Assembly: GCF_011758565.1 (NCBI RefSeq)
Contig: NZ_JAAMOX010000001.1
Span: 969,838 to 1,033,837 of the forward strand
Direction: 5' to 3'
DNA length: 64,000 nucleotides
Source: Lysinibacter cavernae
GTDB lineage: Bacteria > Actinomycetota > Actinomycetes > Actinomycetales > Microbacteriaceae
Every line of letters starts with the position of its first letter. Position 1 is the stretch's first letter. Made by a program: the position numbers and the translations under genes. A model generated the notes under the pieces. It ran no database searches and was not told where the DNA came from. It was given only the letters and a program-made list of their open reading frames with translations. Below are positions 27,241 to 34,866 of the stretch, in pieces.

Positions 27241-27896
27241 CTGCCAACGCTCGCCCCGTCAAACCGGACGCCAAAGAGTGATGTTGTACTTTTGAGCGAT
27301 AAGTATGGAGTGTCAGGACGTATCCAGATATCAAAGCTGAGCCGATGCGATTGCCCCTGAACCGCGTTGAGGTAGGTTCGGGCCCCAAGCTCGTTAAAGG
27401 CAGCCGCACTCAGCCGCGTGGCACCCGGGATGTTCACGCCGTCCCATTTCACCGTGAAAATCATGTTCTCGAAAGCAATCGCACAATCACCAACGCAGGA
27501 ATCGGGCTTAATGATGTTGGGGGTTATATTTCCTTTTGGGCTGTTGGGAGCAACCCGAACCGAAATCTCTGAGGTACTCGCCTCGTAGGTATTGATCGCT
27601 TTTGAATAACTTGGTCCCGTACGCGGCGAAATAAACATGTCGCTGTAGGGGTTTGTTGACGGATTGCTTTCCCGAAATGGGTACTTCGTGTCGTCTCCGT
27701 TATAGCTGAGCTGCAGGCTGAAGGCGGTTGCGCTGCCCAACGAGCCGGAGGAGCCCATAGTGGCGGCGCCCATGTCGGTGTAGGCCCCAGAAGTTGCGGT
27801 TGCCCCAACGATCACGGCGAGGCCAATGGCGGCGCCAACGGCCCCCACCGCAAGCGCGCGCCGAGGCGCAGTAAAATTCCCCAATTTTTTTCCCAT
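27237..27896 (-). CDS. Secreted protein, possibly SipW/TasA type, function unknown
   Basis: The 219-residue protein has a basic N-terminus (MGKKLGNFTAPRR), one hydrophobic segment (about residues 14-33) and then GAYTDMGAATMGSSGSLGSATAFSLQLSYNGDD. This resembles the pattern of SipW-dependent signal peptides, in which cleavage is followed by a Tyr/Trp-Thr/Ser-Asp motif and a beta-rich TasA/camelysin-like domain. I infer a surface or fibre protein, but I cannot identify the family with certainty. Two Cys (in SCVGDCA) could form a disulfide. No SipW peptidase gene is adjacent. It converges with the FUSC gene with overlapping stop codons. The codons look less GC-biased than those of its neighbours. 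Confidence 0.6.
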   Translation of the reverse strand: MGKKLGNFTAPRRALAVGAVGAAIGLAVIVGATATSGAYTDMGAATMGSSGSLGSATAFSLQLSYNGDDTKYPFRESNPSTNPYSDMFISPRTGPSYSKAINTYEASTSEISVRVAPNSPKGNITPNIIKPDSCVGDCAIAFENMIFTVKWDGVNIPGATRLSAAAFNELGARTYLNAVQGQSHRLSFDIWIRPDTPYLSLKSTTSLFGVRFDGASVGS

Positions 27897-27996
27897 ACTC
27901 GTACAGTGCTACCAGCAGACAAAACATTACATAATTTCTATTCTGGCTTCCGGCCCATCGCCTTCGCGAGTGACCTGAACCCTAGTGCCAGATACG

Positions 27997-28049
27997 CAAA
28001 ACGCAGGGCCCGCGCAACCATCCCCCCGGTTGGTTGTGCAAGCCCTGCG
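27997..28049 (-). terminator. Terminator of the yceI gene
   Basis: CGCAGGGC (28002-28009) plus GCGCAACCA (28012-28020) pair with TGGTTGTGC (28031-28039) plus GCCCTGCG (28042-28049), giving a 17-pair stem with a two-by-two internal loop. On the minus strand TTTT follows. Two small hairpins (28061-28073 and 28077-28092) lie between it and the yceI stop. Confidence 0.75.
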
Positions 28050-28100
28050 AGCCTTTGTGTGGGATTACATCCCGTTGCAAGCGTTCGCTTGCCAGTCAGA

Positions 28101-28655
28101 CTAGGCGTTAAGCACAGCCTGAACATCAATTGTAATCGTAACGTCAGCACCAAGCAAGAAGCCACCGGTCTCAAGCGGAGCGTTCCAGGTGAGGCCGAAG
28201 TCTTCGCGCTTCACAACGGTGGTTGCGGTGAAGCCAGCCTTGTAGTTGCCGTACGGGTCGGTGCCGAAGCCACCAAAATCAAAATCAAAGGTGACAGGCT
28301 TAGTAATGCCCTTGATGGTCAGGTTTCCGTCTACCTTGTAGTCGCTGCCAACCTGACGAACGCCCGTCGAGACGAAGTCGATGGTTGGGAACTGCTCTGC
28401 GTCGAAGAAGTCGCCGGTGCGGAGGTGACCGTCGCGGTTTGCCTCGTTGGTGTTAACCGAAGCAACCTCTGCAGATGCCGTCACCGTCGAGTCGAGAGGG
28501 TTTTCGCCGGTAACAAACGTGGCCTCGAACTTCTCGAACTTACCCTTTACCTTGCTGATGGCCAGGTGACGAACGCTGAACGAAACTTCGCTGTGCGTTG
28601 GGTCGATGGTCCAGGTGCCAGCTTTGTAACCGGGGATGGTGATGGTGTCAGTCAT
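28101..28655 (-). CDS. YceI family lipid-binding protein
   Basis: YceI-like proteins are small lipocalin-like beta-barrels that bind polyisoprenoids or other amphiphiles. The 184-residue protein shows the family opening GTWTIDPTHSEVSFSVRHLAISKVKGKFEKFEATF and the repeat of FP-TI-F (AEQFPTIDFVSTGVRQVGSDYKVDGNLTIKGITKPVTFDF). It has no signal peptide, so it is cytoplasmic here, as in many actinobacteria. The ATG is preceded by GTAGGAG. A palindrome between its -35 and -10 boxes suggests control by a MarR-type repressor, which is not encoded next to it. Confidence 0.92.
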   Translation of the reverse strand: MTDTITIPGYKAGTWTIDPTHSEVSFSVRHLAISKVKGKFEKFEATFVTGENPLDSTVTASAEVASVNTNEANRDGHLRTGDFFDAEQFPTIDFVSTGVRQVGSDYKVDGNLTIKGITKPVTFDFDFGGFGTDPYGNYKAGFTATTVVKREDFGLTWNAPLETGGFLLGADVTITIDVQAVLNA

Positions 28656-28697
28656 GGGGTTCTCCTACAGAAAGATTTAGTTGAAGCTTGTAGCAAT

Positions 28698-28728
28698 AGT
28701 GTAGCAAATACTTGTAGCTTCAAGTCAA
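28698..28728 (-). promoter_or_regulatory. yceI promoter with MarR-type operator
   Basis: On the minus strand TTGACT (28723-28728) and TACACT (28698-28703) form a promoter with a 19-base spacer. A near-perfect palindrome ACTTGTAGCTTCAAGT lies at 28710-28725, overlapping the -35 box and the spacer. TGTAGC also occurs three times (28689, 28700, 28713), and TTGAAGC at 28681 partly repeats the operator half. The layout fits repression by a MarR family protein. Confidence 0.55.
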
Positions 28729-28824
28729 GTTTTTCCATGCAAATTCATGAAACATTCAGCAACATCCTTGAGATTGCAGGGCAAACCAAGCGAAACGACC
28801 GAACAGACGGCCGGCACAAAGGGG

Positions 28825-29622
28825 CTAGTTGGCCGACATCCAGTCAGACACAACCGTCCACCCGAGAATCACAATGAGCACACACACCACGATCAGGAAC
28901 AGCGCACGCACAAAACCGCTGCCCTTTGCGATTGCCATCCGTGCCCCAAGGTATCCGCCAAGGCAGTTTGCAATACCGAGTGCTATCGCCAATTCCCAGC
29001 GAACCGCCCCGAGCGGAATGAAGAAGGCAAGGGCGCCAAGGTTCGTAAAGACGTTAATGATTTTGGCGATCGCGCTGCCCTGCAGAAAGGTGAAGCCAAG
29101 CAAACCAACAAGCGCGATGACGAGAAACGATCCGGTACCAGGCCCCATCACGCCGTCATAGGCACCAATCAACAACCCGATCAGGATCGCGGTAATGAGG
29201 TGGCGACGATGTCCCTTGCGTTCGCGTTCGATCTCCCCCAGCGACGGCTTCGCAACGGTAAACACAAACACGCCGATCAAGGCAACGACGATGATTGGCC
29301 GAAAATACTCCGCAGGAATCGAACTCGCTACAACGGCCCCGCCAAACGAACCAAGAAACGCAAAGACCGCTGCGGGGATAGCCGTCCGCAGGTCAGGTTT
29401 CACCCGTCGGTAATACGTAATGGCACTGGTTGTTGTTCCAAAAATCGAACCGAGCTTATTCGTAGCGAGTGCTTGCACTGGCGACAGCCCCGGTATGAGC
29501 AAGAGCACCGGAAGCTGGATGAGCCCTCCACCACCGACAATGGCGTCGATCCAACCAGCCGCAAACCCCGCCACAACGACGAGCAGCAGCAGGCCCCACT
29601 GAATCTCATCTAACCCGAGCAC
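28825..29622 (-). CDS. TSUP (TauE/SafE) family permease
   Basis: The 265-residue membrane protein belongs to the TauE/SafE family, which exports or imports sulfite, sulfonates or other organic anions. It has about eight hydrophobic segments. Family features are the two related halves with GWIDAIVGGGGLIQLPVLLLIPGLSPVQALATNKLGSIFGT and GAYDGVMGPGTGSFLVIALVGLLGFTFLQGSAIAKIINVFTN. The substrate cannot be told. The start is a GTG with TAGGTT six bases upstream, so the mRNA is probably leaderless. Confidence 0.9.
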   Translation of the reverse strand: MLGLDEIQWGLLLLVVVAGFAAGWIDAIVGGGGLIQLPVLLLIPGLSPVQALATNKLGSIFGTTTSAITYYRRVKPDLRTAIPAAVFAFLGSFGGAVVASSIPAEYFRPIIVVALIGVFVFTVAKPSLGEIERERKGHRRHLITAILIGLLIGAYDGVMGPGTGSFLVIALVGLLGFTFLQGSAIAKIINVFTNLGALAFFIPLGAVRWELAIALGIANCLGGYLGARMAIAKGSGFVRALFLIVVCVLIVILGWTVVSDWMSAN

Positions 29623-29628
29623 AACACC

Positions 29629-29634
29629 AACCTA
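29629..29634 (-). promoter_or_regulatory. -10 box TAGGTT for leaderless TSUP gene
   Basis: TAGGTT on the minus strand is followed by six bases (GGTGTT) and the GTG at 29622. No ribosome-binding site is visible. Confidence 0.5.
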
Positions 29635-29721
29635 CAATCGGGTGTGGTGAAGACGGTCGGTGACGGACACCCGTTACAACGGGGCCGCATCCAGACCATC
29701 GGATGTCGCTTGCCCGCAACG

Positions 29722-30807
29722 TCAGCGCTGACACGTTGGGCACCAATACAGCTTTCGATTCGCCATCTCTTCGAGCACGATATTGGTGCCACATCGGCGG
29801 CACGGAAGACCCTCGCGTTTATACACCCAGTGTCGATCGTCACGATTGGCCATGGCAAGCGTGTAGTCTTCGGGGCCGAGCGCATCCATCGTCATCATCT
29901 GGCCGAGGCGTACCCCAATTTCGAGCAGATACGCCCAGTCAACCCAGAGATCGTGCAGCTGCTCTCGGCTCAGGTTCTTTGCCGGAGTGTGTGGGTTGAT
30001 GCCGGCCCGAAAGAGCATCTCGGCGCGGTACACGTTGCCAATGCCACTCACGACGGCTTGGTCCATTAGGACGAGGCCGATCGGGCGGGCCGTCTTTGAC
30101 GCACGCTGGATAAAGGTTTGCTCTGCAGCATCAGATGGATCGTTCTGCGGGTCGGGCCCGAGCCGATCAATCACGGCCTGGATCTCAGCAGCGGTCGCAA
30201 GCTCACACACGGTTGGTCCCCTGAGATCGGCAACTGCCGATTCGGTCAGGATGCGCACCCGCACGGCACCAACCGGCGGCGGCGGAAACTCGCTCAACGC
30301 GTCAGAGACCGTATCTTGCTCTGCCATACGGATGCGGGCCCTGCGTGGCGCACCAATGCTGGCAACCGAGTCTTCGGCCGCGCTGTCTGCCGCATCCGAG
30401 CCAGGCGCGCCAAGCGGAAGGCCTCCCCTGTCTGCCCGAGGACCAGCAACGTGCGTTGGAGCGGACGCGGCAATGGCAGACGGCGACGAAGCGGTGAGCA
30501 GCTCAGTGCCACGCTGGTTGGTCTGCCCCATACGACCCTCTGCGCTCGCAATGGTTGCGTCGACGCTAATGTCGCCGGCAAAGTCCCATGCCCCATAGAT
30601 GCCAAGGTGCACCCGCAGCCAGTGGCCATCCTCGAACTCGAGGAACATTTGTTTACCAACGGCGGTCGAGCCAATCATCCGCAGGCCATCAAGCACAGCG
30701 GCGCCCTCAACAAACCGCCCCTGCGGAGAACTCACCTGACACACGTGACCCACAAAGTTGCGGCCAAACTGTCGCGCGATGCGATGAACGGAATGCCCTT
30801 CTGGCAC
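29722..30807 (-). CDS. nei: Fpg/Nei family DNA glycosylase (Nei2 type)
   Basis: This base-excision repair enzyme removes oxidised pyrimidines or purines and cleaves the abasic site. The N-terminus PEGHSVHRIARQF carries the catalytic Pro2 and Glu3 once Met is removed. The helix-two-turn-helix region (FIQRASKTARPIGLVLMDQAVVSGIGNVYRAEMLFRAGINP) and the C-terminal zinc finger (CRRCGTNIVLEEMANRKLYWCPTCQR) are intact. At 361 residues it is about 60-90 longer than usual, because a low-complexity Ala/Ser-rich insertion lies at about residues 85-165. The GTG start follows AAGGAG. It is last in the DsbA-GNAT-rpiB-nei operon. Confidence 0.92.
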   Translation of the reverse strand: MPEGHSVHRIARQFGRNFVGHVCQVSSPQGRFVEGAAVLDGLRMIGSTAVGKQMFLEFEDGHWLRVHLGIYGAWDFAGDISVDATIASAEGRMGQTNQRGTELLTASSPSAIAASAPTHVAGPRADRGGLPLGAPGSDAADSAAEDSVASIGAPRRARIRMAEQDTVSDALSEFPPPPVGAVRVRILTESAVADLRGPTVCELATAAEIQAVIDRLGPDPQNDPSDAAEQTFIQRASKTARPIGLVLMDQAVVSGIGNVYRAEMLFRAGINPHTPAKNLSREQLHDLWVDWAYLLEIGVRLGQMMTMDALGPEDYTLAMANRDDRHWVYKREGLPCRRCGTNIVLEEMANRKLYWCPTCQR

Positions 30808-30880
30808 GATGAACTCCTTTGCACTGGCCCTGAACGCACATAGTTACCGTCAACCGGCGATACGCACCGGACGGCGCAGG

Positions 30881-31375
30881 CTAGTCGAGCGGGTCGACGC
30901 CCTTACCCTCAATCGTTCCGGTCGTCTCGTATTCGCCGAGCTGGGCAATACGACGCACGTGACGCTCGTCGCCGGGAAAAGGTTCAGCGATAAACGCGTC
31001 AATGAACGAGATAGCCTCATCAACCGTGTGCTGGCGGGCACCAATCGAGATGACGTTTGCGTTGTTGTGCTCACGCGCGAGTTTCGCCGTGCTCAGATTC
31101 CAGACAAGTGCCGCACGCGCCCCAACAACCTTGTTGGCCGCCATTTGCTCGCCGTTACCCGAACCGCCAAACACAACGCCAAGGCTGTCAACGTCATTAA
31201 TCTGGTCACTCACAACCGCCTGGGCCGCGTTAATGCAGAATGCCGGGTAATCGTCGAGGGCGTCGTACTCCTTCGGGCCGTGATCAACGACCTCGTGCCC
31301 GGCCTCAGCAAGGTGCTGCTGCAACTGTTGGCTGAACTCAAGCCCAGCATGGTCGGTGGCAATGTGGATGCGCAT
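30881..31375 (-). CDS. rpiB: Ribose-5-phosphate isomerase B
   Basis: RpiB interconverts ribose 5-phosphate and ribulose 5-phosphate in the pentose phosphate pathway. The 164-residue protein starts MRIHIATDHAGLEFSQQLQQHL and has the active-site loop GVVFGGSGNGEQMAANK. As in mycobacterial RpiB, the loop has Glu where E. coli-type enzymes have a catalytic Cys. The open frame extends 60 residues upstream, but the ATG at 31375 with AAGGG before it gives the standard N-terminus. It lies between a GNAT gene and nei on the same strand. Confidence 0.94.
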   Translation of the reverse strand: MRIHIATDHAGLEFSQQLQQHLAEAGHEVVDHGPKEYDALDDYPAFCINAAQAVVSDQINDVDSLGVVFGGSGNGEQMAANKVVGARAALVWNLSTAKLAREHNNANVISIGARQHTVDEAISFIDAFIAEPFPGDERHVRRIAQLGEYETTGTIEGKGVDPLD

Positions 31376-31415
31376 AAGAACCCTTATCAAACGAGAGGCA
31401 AAAACTGCACCAAGC

Positions 31416-32012
31416 CTATCGCGCCGGGGGCACCGGCATCCGCATCTCAAGCTCCCGCTTGCTGATGTCGAGTGGATACGGTTGCGCCCGTCCCGTCGTC
31501 GCGAAACCGACACGCTCATAGAACCCGATGGCACGTGCGTTCTGCTCGTGCACAAACAGGTTCATTTCGGTGGCTGCGGATGACGTACGCACCCAGTCGA
31601 AGATGTGCTCAAGCATCCACTCCGCAAGGCCGGCGCCTCGGTACCCCGGCGAAATATAGACAGTGACCAGTTGCGCAAGCCCCCCGTTGTCGATGTATGC
31701 GCTCATGGTTGCAACCCATCGCCCCGTCGCAGAGTCGGCCGCTGCGAGCCCAACACAGTGTGGCGATTCGTTACGTTGCGCCCTGAACACCCACTCCTCG
31801 TCGATAAAAGCGAGCGACTGGGCAAGCGACTCAATGTACGCGGTCGGGGTATCCGCAAGCATCTCAAGCCTGAGCTCCCTGAGCGGTTGCCAGTGGCTGC
31901 GATCGATCACCACAAGATCAACCGCAAGTTCGTCTGCCGGGCTCGTTCGCTGGCTGTCCCCTCCCGCGCCTGGCACGCCAGCAGCGTCGGGAACGCTTTG
32001 GTTGTGAGCCAT
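31416..32012 (-). CDS. GNAT family N-acetyltransferase
   Basis: The 198-residue protein has the acetyl-CoA-binding core of the GNAT fold: LVTVYISPGYRGAGLAEWMLEHIFDWV (motif A, with the Arg/Gly-x-x-Gly/Ala pyrophosphate loop) and NLFVHEQNARAIGFYERVGFATTGR (motif B). The substrate is unknown. The ATG at 32012 is four bases after the stop of the DsbA-like gene, so the two are cotranscribed; the open frame further upstream only runs through that gene. Confidence 0.88.
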   Translation of the reverse strand: MAHNQSVPDAAGVPGAGGDSQRTSPADELAVDLVVIDRSHWQPLRELRLEMLADTPTAYIESLAQSLAFIDEEWVFRAQRNESPHCVGLAAADSATGRWVATMSAYIDNGGLAQLVTVYISPGYRGAGLAEWMLEHIFDWVRTSSAATEMNLFVHEQNARAIGFYERVGFATTGRAQPYPLDISKRELEMRMPVPPAR

Positions 32013-32016
32013 CCGC

Positions 32017-32619
32017 TTAGGAAAAAATCGGTCCAACCGTGCGCGAGCGTTTGAGCTCAAAAAATCCGTCATACGCAGCGACCGCAACGACGCCGTCCCA
32101 CAGTTGAAGGGCGGCTTCGCCCTTTGGCGCAGGGGAAATGACCGGGCCAAAGAACGCGACCCCGTCAACAGAGATAACGGGCGTTCCCACGTCCTCGCCA
32201 ACGCGACCGATGCCGTCGAAGTGGCTCGCGCGCATCTGCTCGTCGTACTGGTCTGTGTCGGCAAGCGCGGCGGCTTCTTCTGGGAGCCCAACCTCGGCAA
32301 CGGCTTCGGCGATAATCGCGTCCCAATCGGTGCGTGCTTCAGGGTGGATGCGTGTGCCGAGTGCGTCGTACAACGGCTTCGTGTGCTTGGCCCCGTAGAC
32401 CTGCGCGACGCCAGTCACGAGACGCGTGAGGCGGAGTGCGCGCGGGAAGAACGCGCGGTACTCGTCGGGCACATCGTTGTTTTCGTTGAGTACCGCGAGG
32501 CTCATGACGTTCCAGGTGATGTCAAGGTCGCGCTGTTCGGCAACCGTATCAACCCAACGACTCGTCATCCAGGCCCATGGGCACGACGGGTCAAACCAAT
32601 ATTCAACGTGTGTAGTCAT
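32017..32619 (-). CDS. Mycothiol-type DsbA family nitroreductase-like protein (Rv2466c type)
   Basis: The 200-residue thioredoxin-fold protein belongs to the actinobacterial DsbA family that includes mycobacterial Rv2466c, a mycothiol-dependent reductase active under oxidative stress. The opening EYWFDPSCPWAWMTSRWVDTVAEQRDLDITWNVMSLAVLNE is very close to that family. The active-site motif reads CPWA: the second Cys of a CxxC motif is Ala, so a monothiol mechanism is implied. The cis-Pro loop GTPVISVDGVAFFGPV is present. It is the first gene of the operon with GNAT, rpiB and nei, the order also known from mycobacteria. A TAGGGT box six bases before ATG suggests a leaderless mRNA. Confidence 0.88.
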   Translation of the reverse strand: MTTHVEYWFDPSCPWAWMTSRWVDTVAEQRDLDITWNVMSLAVLNENNDVPDEYRAFFPRALRLTRLVTGVAQVYGAKHTKPLYDALGTRIHPEARTDWDAIIAEAVAEVGLPEEAAALADTDQYDEQMRASHFDGIGRVGEDVGTPVISVDGVAFFGPVISPAPKGEAALQLWDGVVAVAAYDGFFELKRSRTVGPIFS

Positions 32620-32625
32620 GCGTCT

Positions 32626-32631
32626 ACCCTA
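32626..32631 (-). promoter_or_regulatory. -10 box TAGGGT for leaderless DsbA-like gene
   Basis: TAGGGT on the minus strand is followed by six bases (AGACGC) and the ATG at 32619. No ribosome-binding site is present. Confidence 0.55.
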
Positions 32632-32684
32632 ACCGCGCCGCGCAAGAACCCGCCGCAGTGATGTGTCGTCTTAGACCGACCAAC

Positions 32685-32750
32685 GGCATCCGTTCGCCAC
32701 ATATTGCGAAAAATTGAACAAAAAATCGCAACAAGGGGCGAATGGATGCC
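32685..32750 (-). terminator. Nested dyad after the sugar ABC operon
   Basis: GGCATCCGTTCGCC (32685-32698) pairs with GGCGAATGGATGCC (32737-32750) with one G-T pair. Inside, TTGCGA (32704-32709) pairs with TCGCAA (32726-32731) around an A-rich loop, which is T-rich on the minus strand. It starts six bases after the stop of the last permease gene and probably ends the transport operon. Confidence 0.7.
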
Positions 32751-32755
32751 GAGCC

Positions 32756-33715
32756 CTATCCCTTCGTTGACCCCGCAAGCAAGCCGCGTACGAAATACCG
32801 CTGCAGTGCGAAGAACACGATCAGCGGCACGATGATCGAGATGAACGCACCGGCAGGCAGCAGATGTTCGTTACGGCCGAAGTTGCCCGCCATATTGGCA
32901 AGCTTTGCGGTCAGCGGCGCCACGTCTGCGCTTCCGCCCGAGAATACGAGCGCAACAAGCAGGTCGTTCCAGACCCAGAGGAACTGGAAGATCGCGATGC
33001 TCGCGATTGCCGGCAGCGAAAGCGGAATGATAATGCGGAAGAAGATCTGCGTTTGCGACGCGCCATCCACCCTCGCAGCCTCAACCAACTCACCGGGAAT
33101 CTCGGATACGAAGTTATGCAGCAAGAAGATCGCAAGCGGCAGCCCAAAGATCGTGTGCGCGATCCAAACGGCGAGGTAGGTTCCGCCAATATCGACCCCG
33201 TTAAAGAACTGCAAGAGCGGAATCAACGCCATCTGCAAGGGAACAATCTGCAGGGCGAAGACCAGCACAAACAGGATGCCCCTCCCCCGAAACGGGATCC
33301 ACGCGAACGCATAGGCAGCCATAAGCGCCAGCAAAAGCGGGAAAATCGTTCCGGGAATCGTGATCACAAACGAGTTGATGAAATACGACGCGAGGTTATC
33401 GTTTGAGATGCTTGTTCCGCCAAGCACCTTGCCGTAGTTCTCCATGGTTGGGAACCAGTCAAGAAAGATGGTCCACCAGCCCTGGCGCTTATTCTCCTGC
33501 GGCCTGAACGAGGCGACAAAGAGGCCAAACGTTGGAATCGTCCAGAGGAACGCGATCATAATTGCCGCAACGGTCGCCCACCGCGAGGTGAGGCGACGCT
33601 TCACTCGATCAGCCTGGCCACCAGCAGACGCGTTGTGGCGGCCACGCGCCTTTCCGGTGAGAATCGCCGATGTGTCGAGCGACGGCGAGGCATCAGGGTT
33701 AATCTGTGTGCTCAT
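32756..33715 (-). CDS. Sugar ABC transporter permease, MalG/AglG type
   Basis: This 319-residue inner-membrane permease of a carbohydrate importer has six hydrophobic segments after a charged N-terminal region, and the EAA loop that contacts the ATPase (GELVEAARVDGASQTQIFFRIIIPLSLPAIA). The C-terminus ALQRYFVRGLLAGSTKG is typical of the MalG group. I chose the ATG at 33715, which overlaps the stop of the first permease by four bases (ATGA); the longer frame would run into the neighbour. The matching ATPase is not in this cluster. Confidence 0.92.
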   Translation of the reverse strand: MSTQINPDASPSLDTSAILTGKARGRHNASAGGQADRVKRRLTSRWATVAAIMIAFLWTIPTFGLFVASFRPQENKRQGWWTIFLDWFPTMENYGKVLGGTSISNDNLASYFINSFVITIPGTIFPLLLALMAAYAFAWIPFRGRGILFVLVFALQIVPLQMALIPLLQFFNGVDIGGTYLAVWIAHTIFGLPLAIFLLHNFVSEIPGELVEAARVDGASQTQIFFRIIIPLSLPAIASIAIFQFLWVWNDLLVALVFSGGSADVAPLTAKLANMAGNFGRNEHLLPAGAFISIIVPLIVFFALQRYFVRGLLAGSTKG

Positions 33716-34761
33716 CGGATTTCCCTCTGCTTTCTCAAGACGCGGACGTTGTAGATCACAATCGGCAGTACCAGCACAAAGATGACGACCGCTAGGGCCG
33801 CACCGTGGCCCCACTCATTGAAGCGAAACGCTTGGTTGTACATGTCAAGCGCGACAACGCTGGTGTCGTTGTTCCCGCTCGTCATTGTCTTGACGATGTC
33901 AAAGACCTTAAGGGTCGCGATCGTAATCGTTGTAACAACAACCACGAGGGAGCCCCTGATGCTTGGCAGCGTCACATTAGTGAACACCTGCCACCCGTTG
34001 GCACCGTCGAGGACTGCGGCCTCAACCTGCTCAACGGGGATCGCTTTGATGGATGCCGAAAGCACCACCATCGCAAATCCCGTCTGAATCCACACGAGCA
34101 CAACGATGAGGAAGAACGTGTTGAGCGGGGCGGAGTTGAGGAACTGTATGGGCTCAAGACCGGACCAAACCAGCAACTGATTCAGGAGCCCCGTCTGTTC
34201 AAACCCTTTTGACCGGTAGGCATACATGAAGCTCCAGATGATGCCTGCACCAACAAATGAGATGGCCATCGGCATAAACACGAGCGACTTGAGCACCTTT
34301 TCACCGCGTGATTTGTCGATAAAGACGGCATACGCGAGGCCAAACACGGTCGAGAGTAGCGGGACGAGGATGACCCACACAACCGTATTCCGCAGGCTGA
34401 TGAGGCTACCGCTATCGGTAAAGATCCAGACGAAGTTCTCAAGACCAATGAAGTCGCCCTGAGCATTGGTGAACGACTGCATCATCGTGCGGATGGCCGG
34501 ATAGATCAGGCCAACCCCAAGCAGGATCAACGCTGGAGCAACAAAGACAAACATTTGCACATAGTCTCGCCCACGCTTTGGTGCGTGATCCGCGAGGAAC
34601 AAGATGAGGCCAATGACGGCCAAAAAAATCAGCAACCCGGCAAACATCACGCCGAACTTTTGCCACATGTCGTCGAAAAAACTGCTTGAGTTTCGAGCGG
34701 TTGGCAACAGTGCCGAGCTGAGGGGCGTGTTGAATACCGAGAGGGAAAGATACGAAATCAT
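33712..34761 (-). CDS. Sugar ABC transporter permease, MalF/AglF type
   Basis: The 349-residue permease has an extra N-terminal hydrophobic segment (about residues 32-57) and then the six-helix core, with the EAA loop VEQVEAAVLDGANGWQVFTNVTLPSIRG. Its closest relatives by eye are the AglF group of alpha-glucoside importers, because of the segment DYVQMFVFVAPALILLGVGLIYPAIRTMMQSF. The ATG follows GAGAGGTT. It is preceded by a stem-loop with a T-run that separates it from the binding-protein gene. Confidence 0.92.
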   Translation of the reverse strand: MISYLSLSVFNTPLSSALLPTARNSSSFFDDMWQKFGVMFAGLLIFLAVIGLILFLADHAPKRGRDYVQMFVFVAPALILLGVGLIYPAIRTMMQSFTNAQGDFIGLENFVWIFTDSGSLISLRNTVVWVILVPLLSTVFGLAYAVFIDKSRGEKVLKSLVFMPMAISFVGAGIIWSFMYAYRSKGFEQTGLLNQLLVWSGLEPIQFLNSAPLNTFFLIVVLVWIQTGFAMVVLSASIKAIPVEQVEAAVLDGANGWQVFTNVTLPSIRGSLVVVVTTITIATLKVFDIVKTMTSGNNDTSVVALDMYNQAFRFNEWGHGAALAVVIFVLVLPIVIYNVRVLRKQREIR

Positions 34762-34771
34762 GGGAACCTCT

Positions 34772-34827
34772 CAAAAAACGGGTGAAGGGGGCTCGGGCGA
34801 GGCAGTGTGTGCCCGGCCCGAGTCCCC
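34772..34827 (-). terminator. Intercistronic attenuator between binding protein and permeases
   Basis: GGGGGCTCGGGC (about 34787-34798) pairs with GCCCGAGTCCCC (34816-34827). On the minus strand it is followed, after about eight bases, by six T residues (A-run at 34773-34778). It sits between the binding-protein gene and the permease genes, where partial termination would give more binding protein than permease. Confidence 0.7.
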
Positions 34828-34866
34828 TCACTGCGGATGAAGAATGAGCTGCTTACAGCCGAGGGA

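Noticed and set aside
27906-28877. Plus-strand open frame of 323 codons over the yceI gene
   Set aside because: It covers yceI, its promoter and its terminator on the opposite strand; those signals and the YceI family match are strong.
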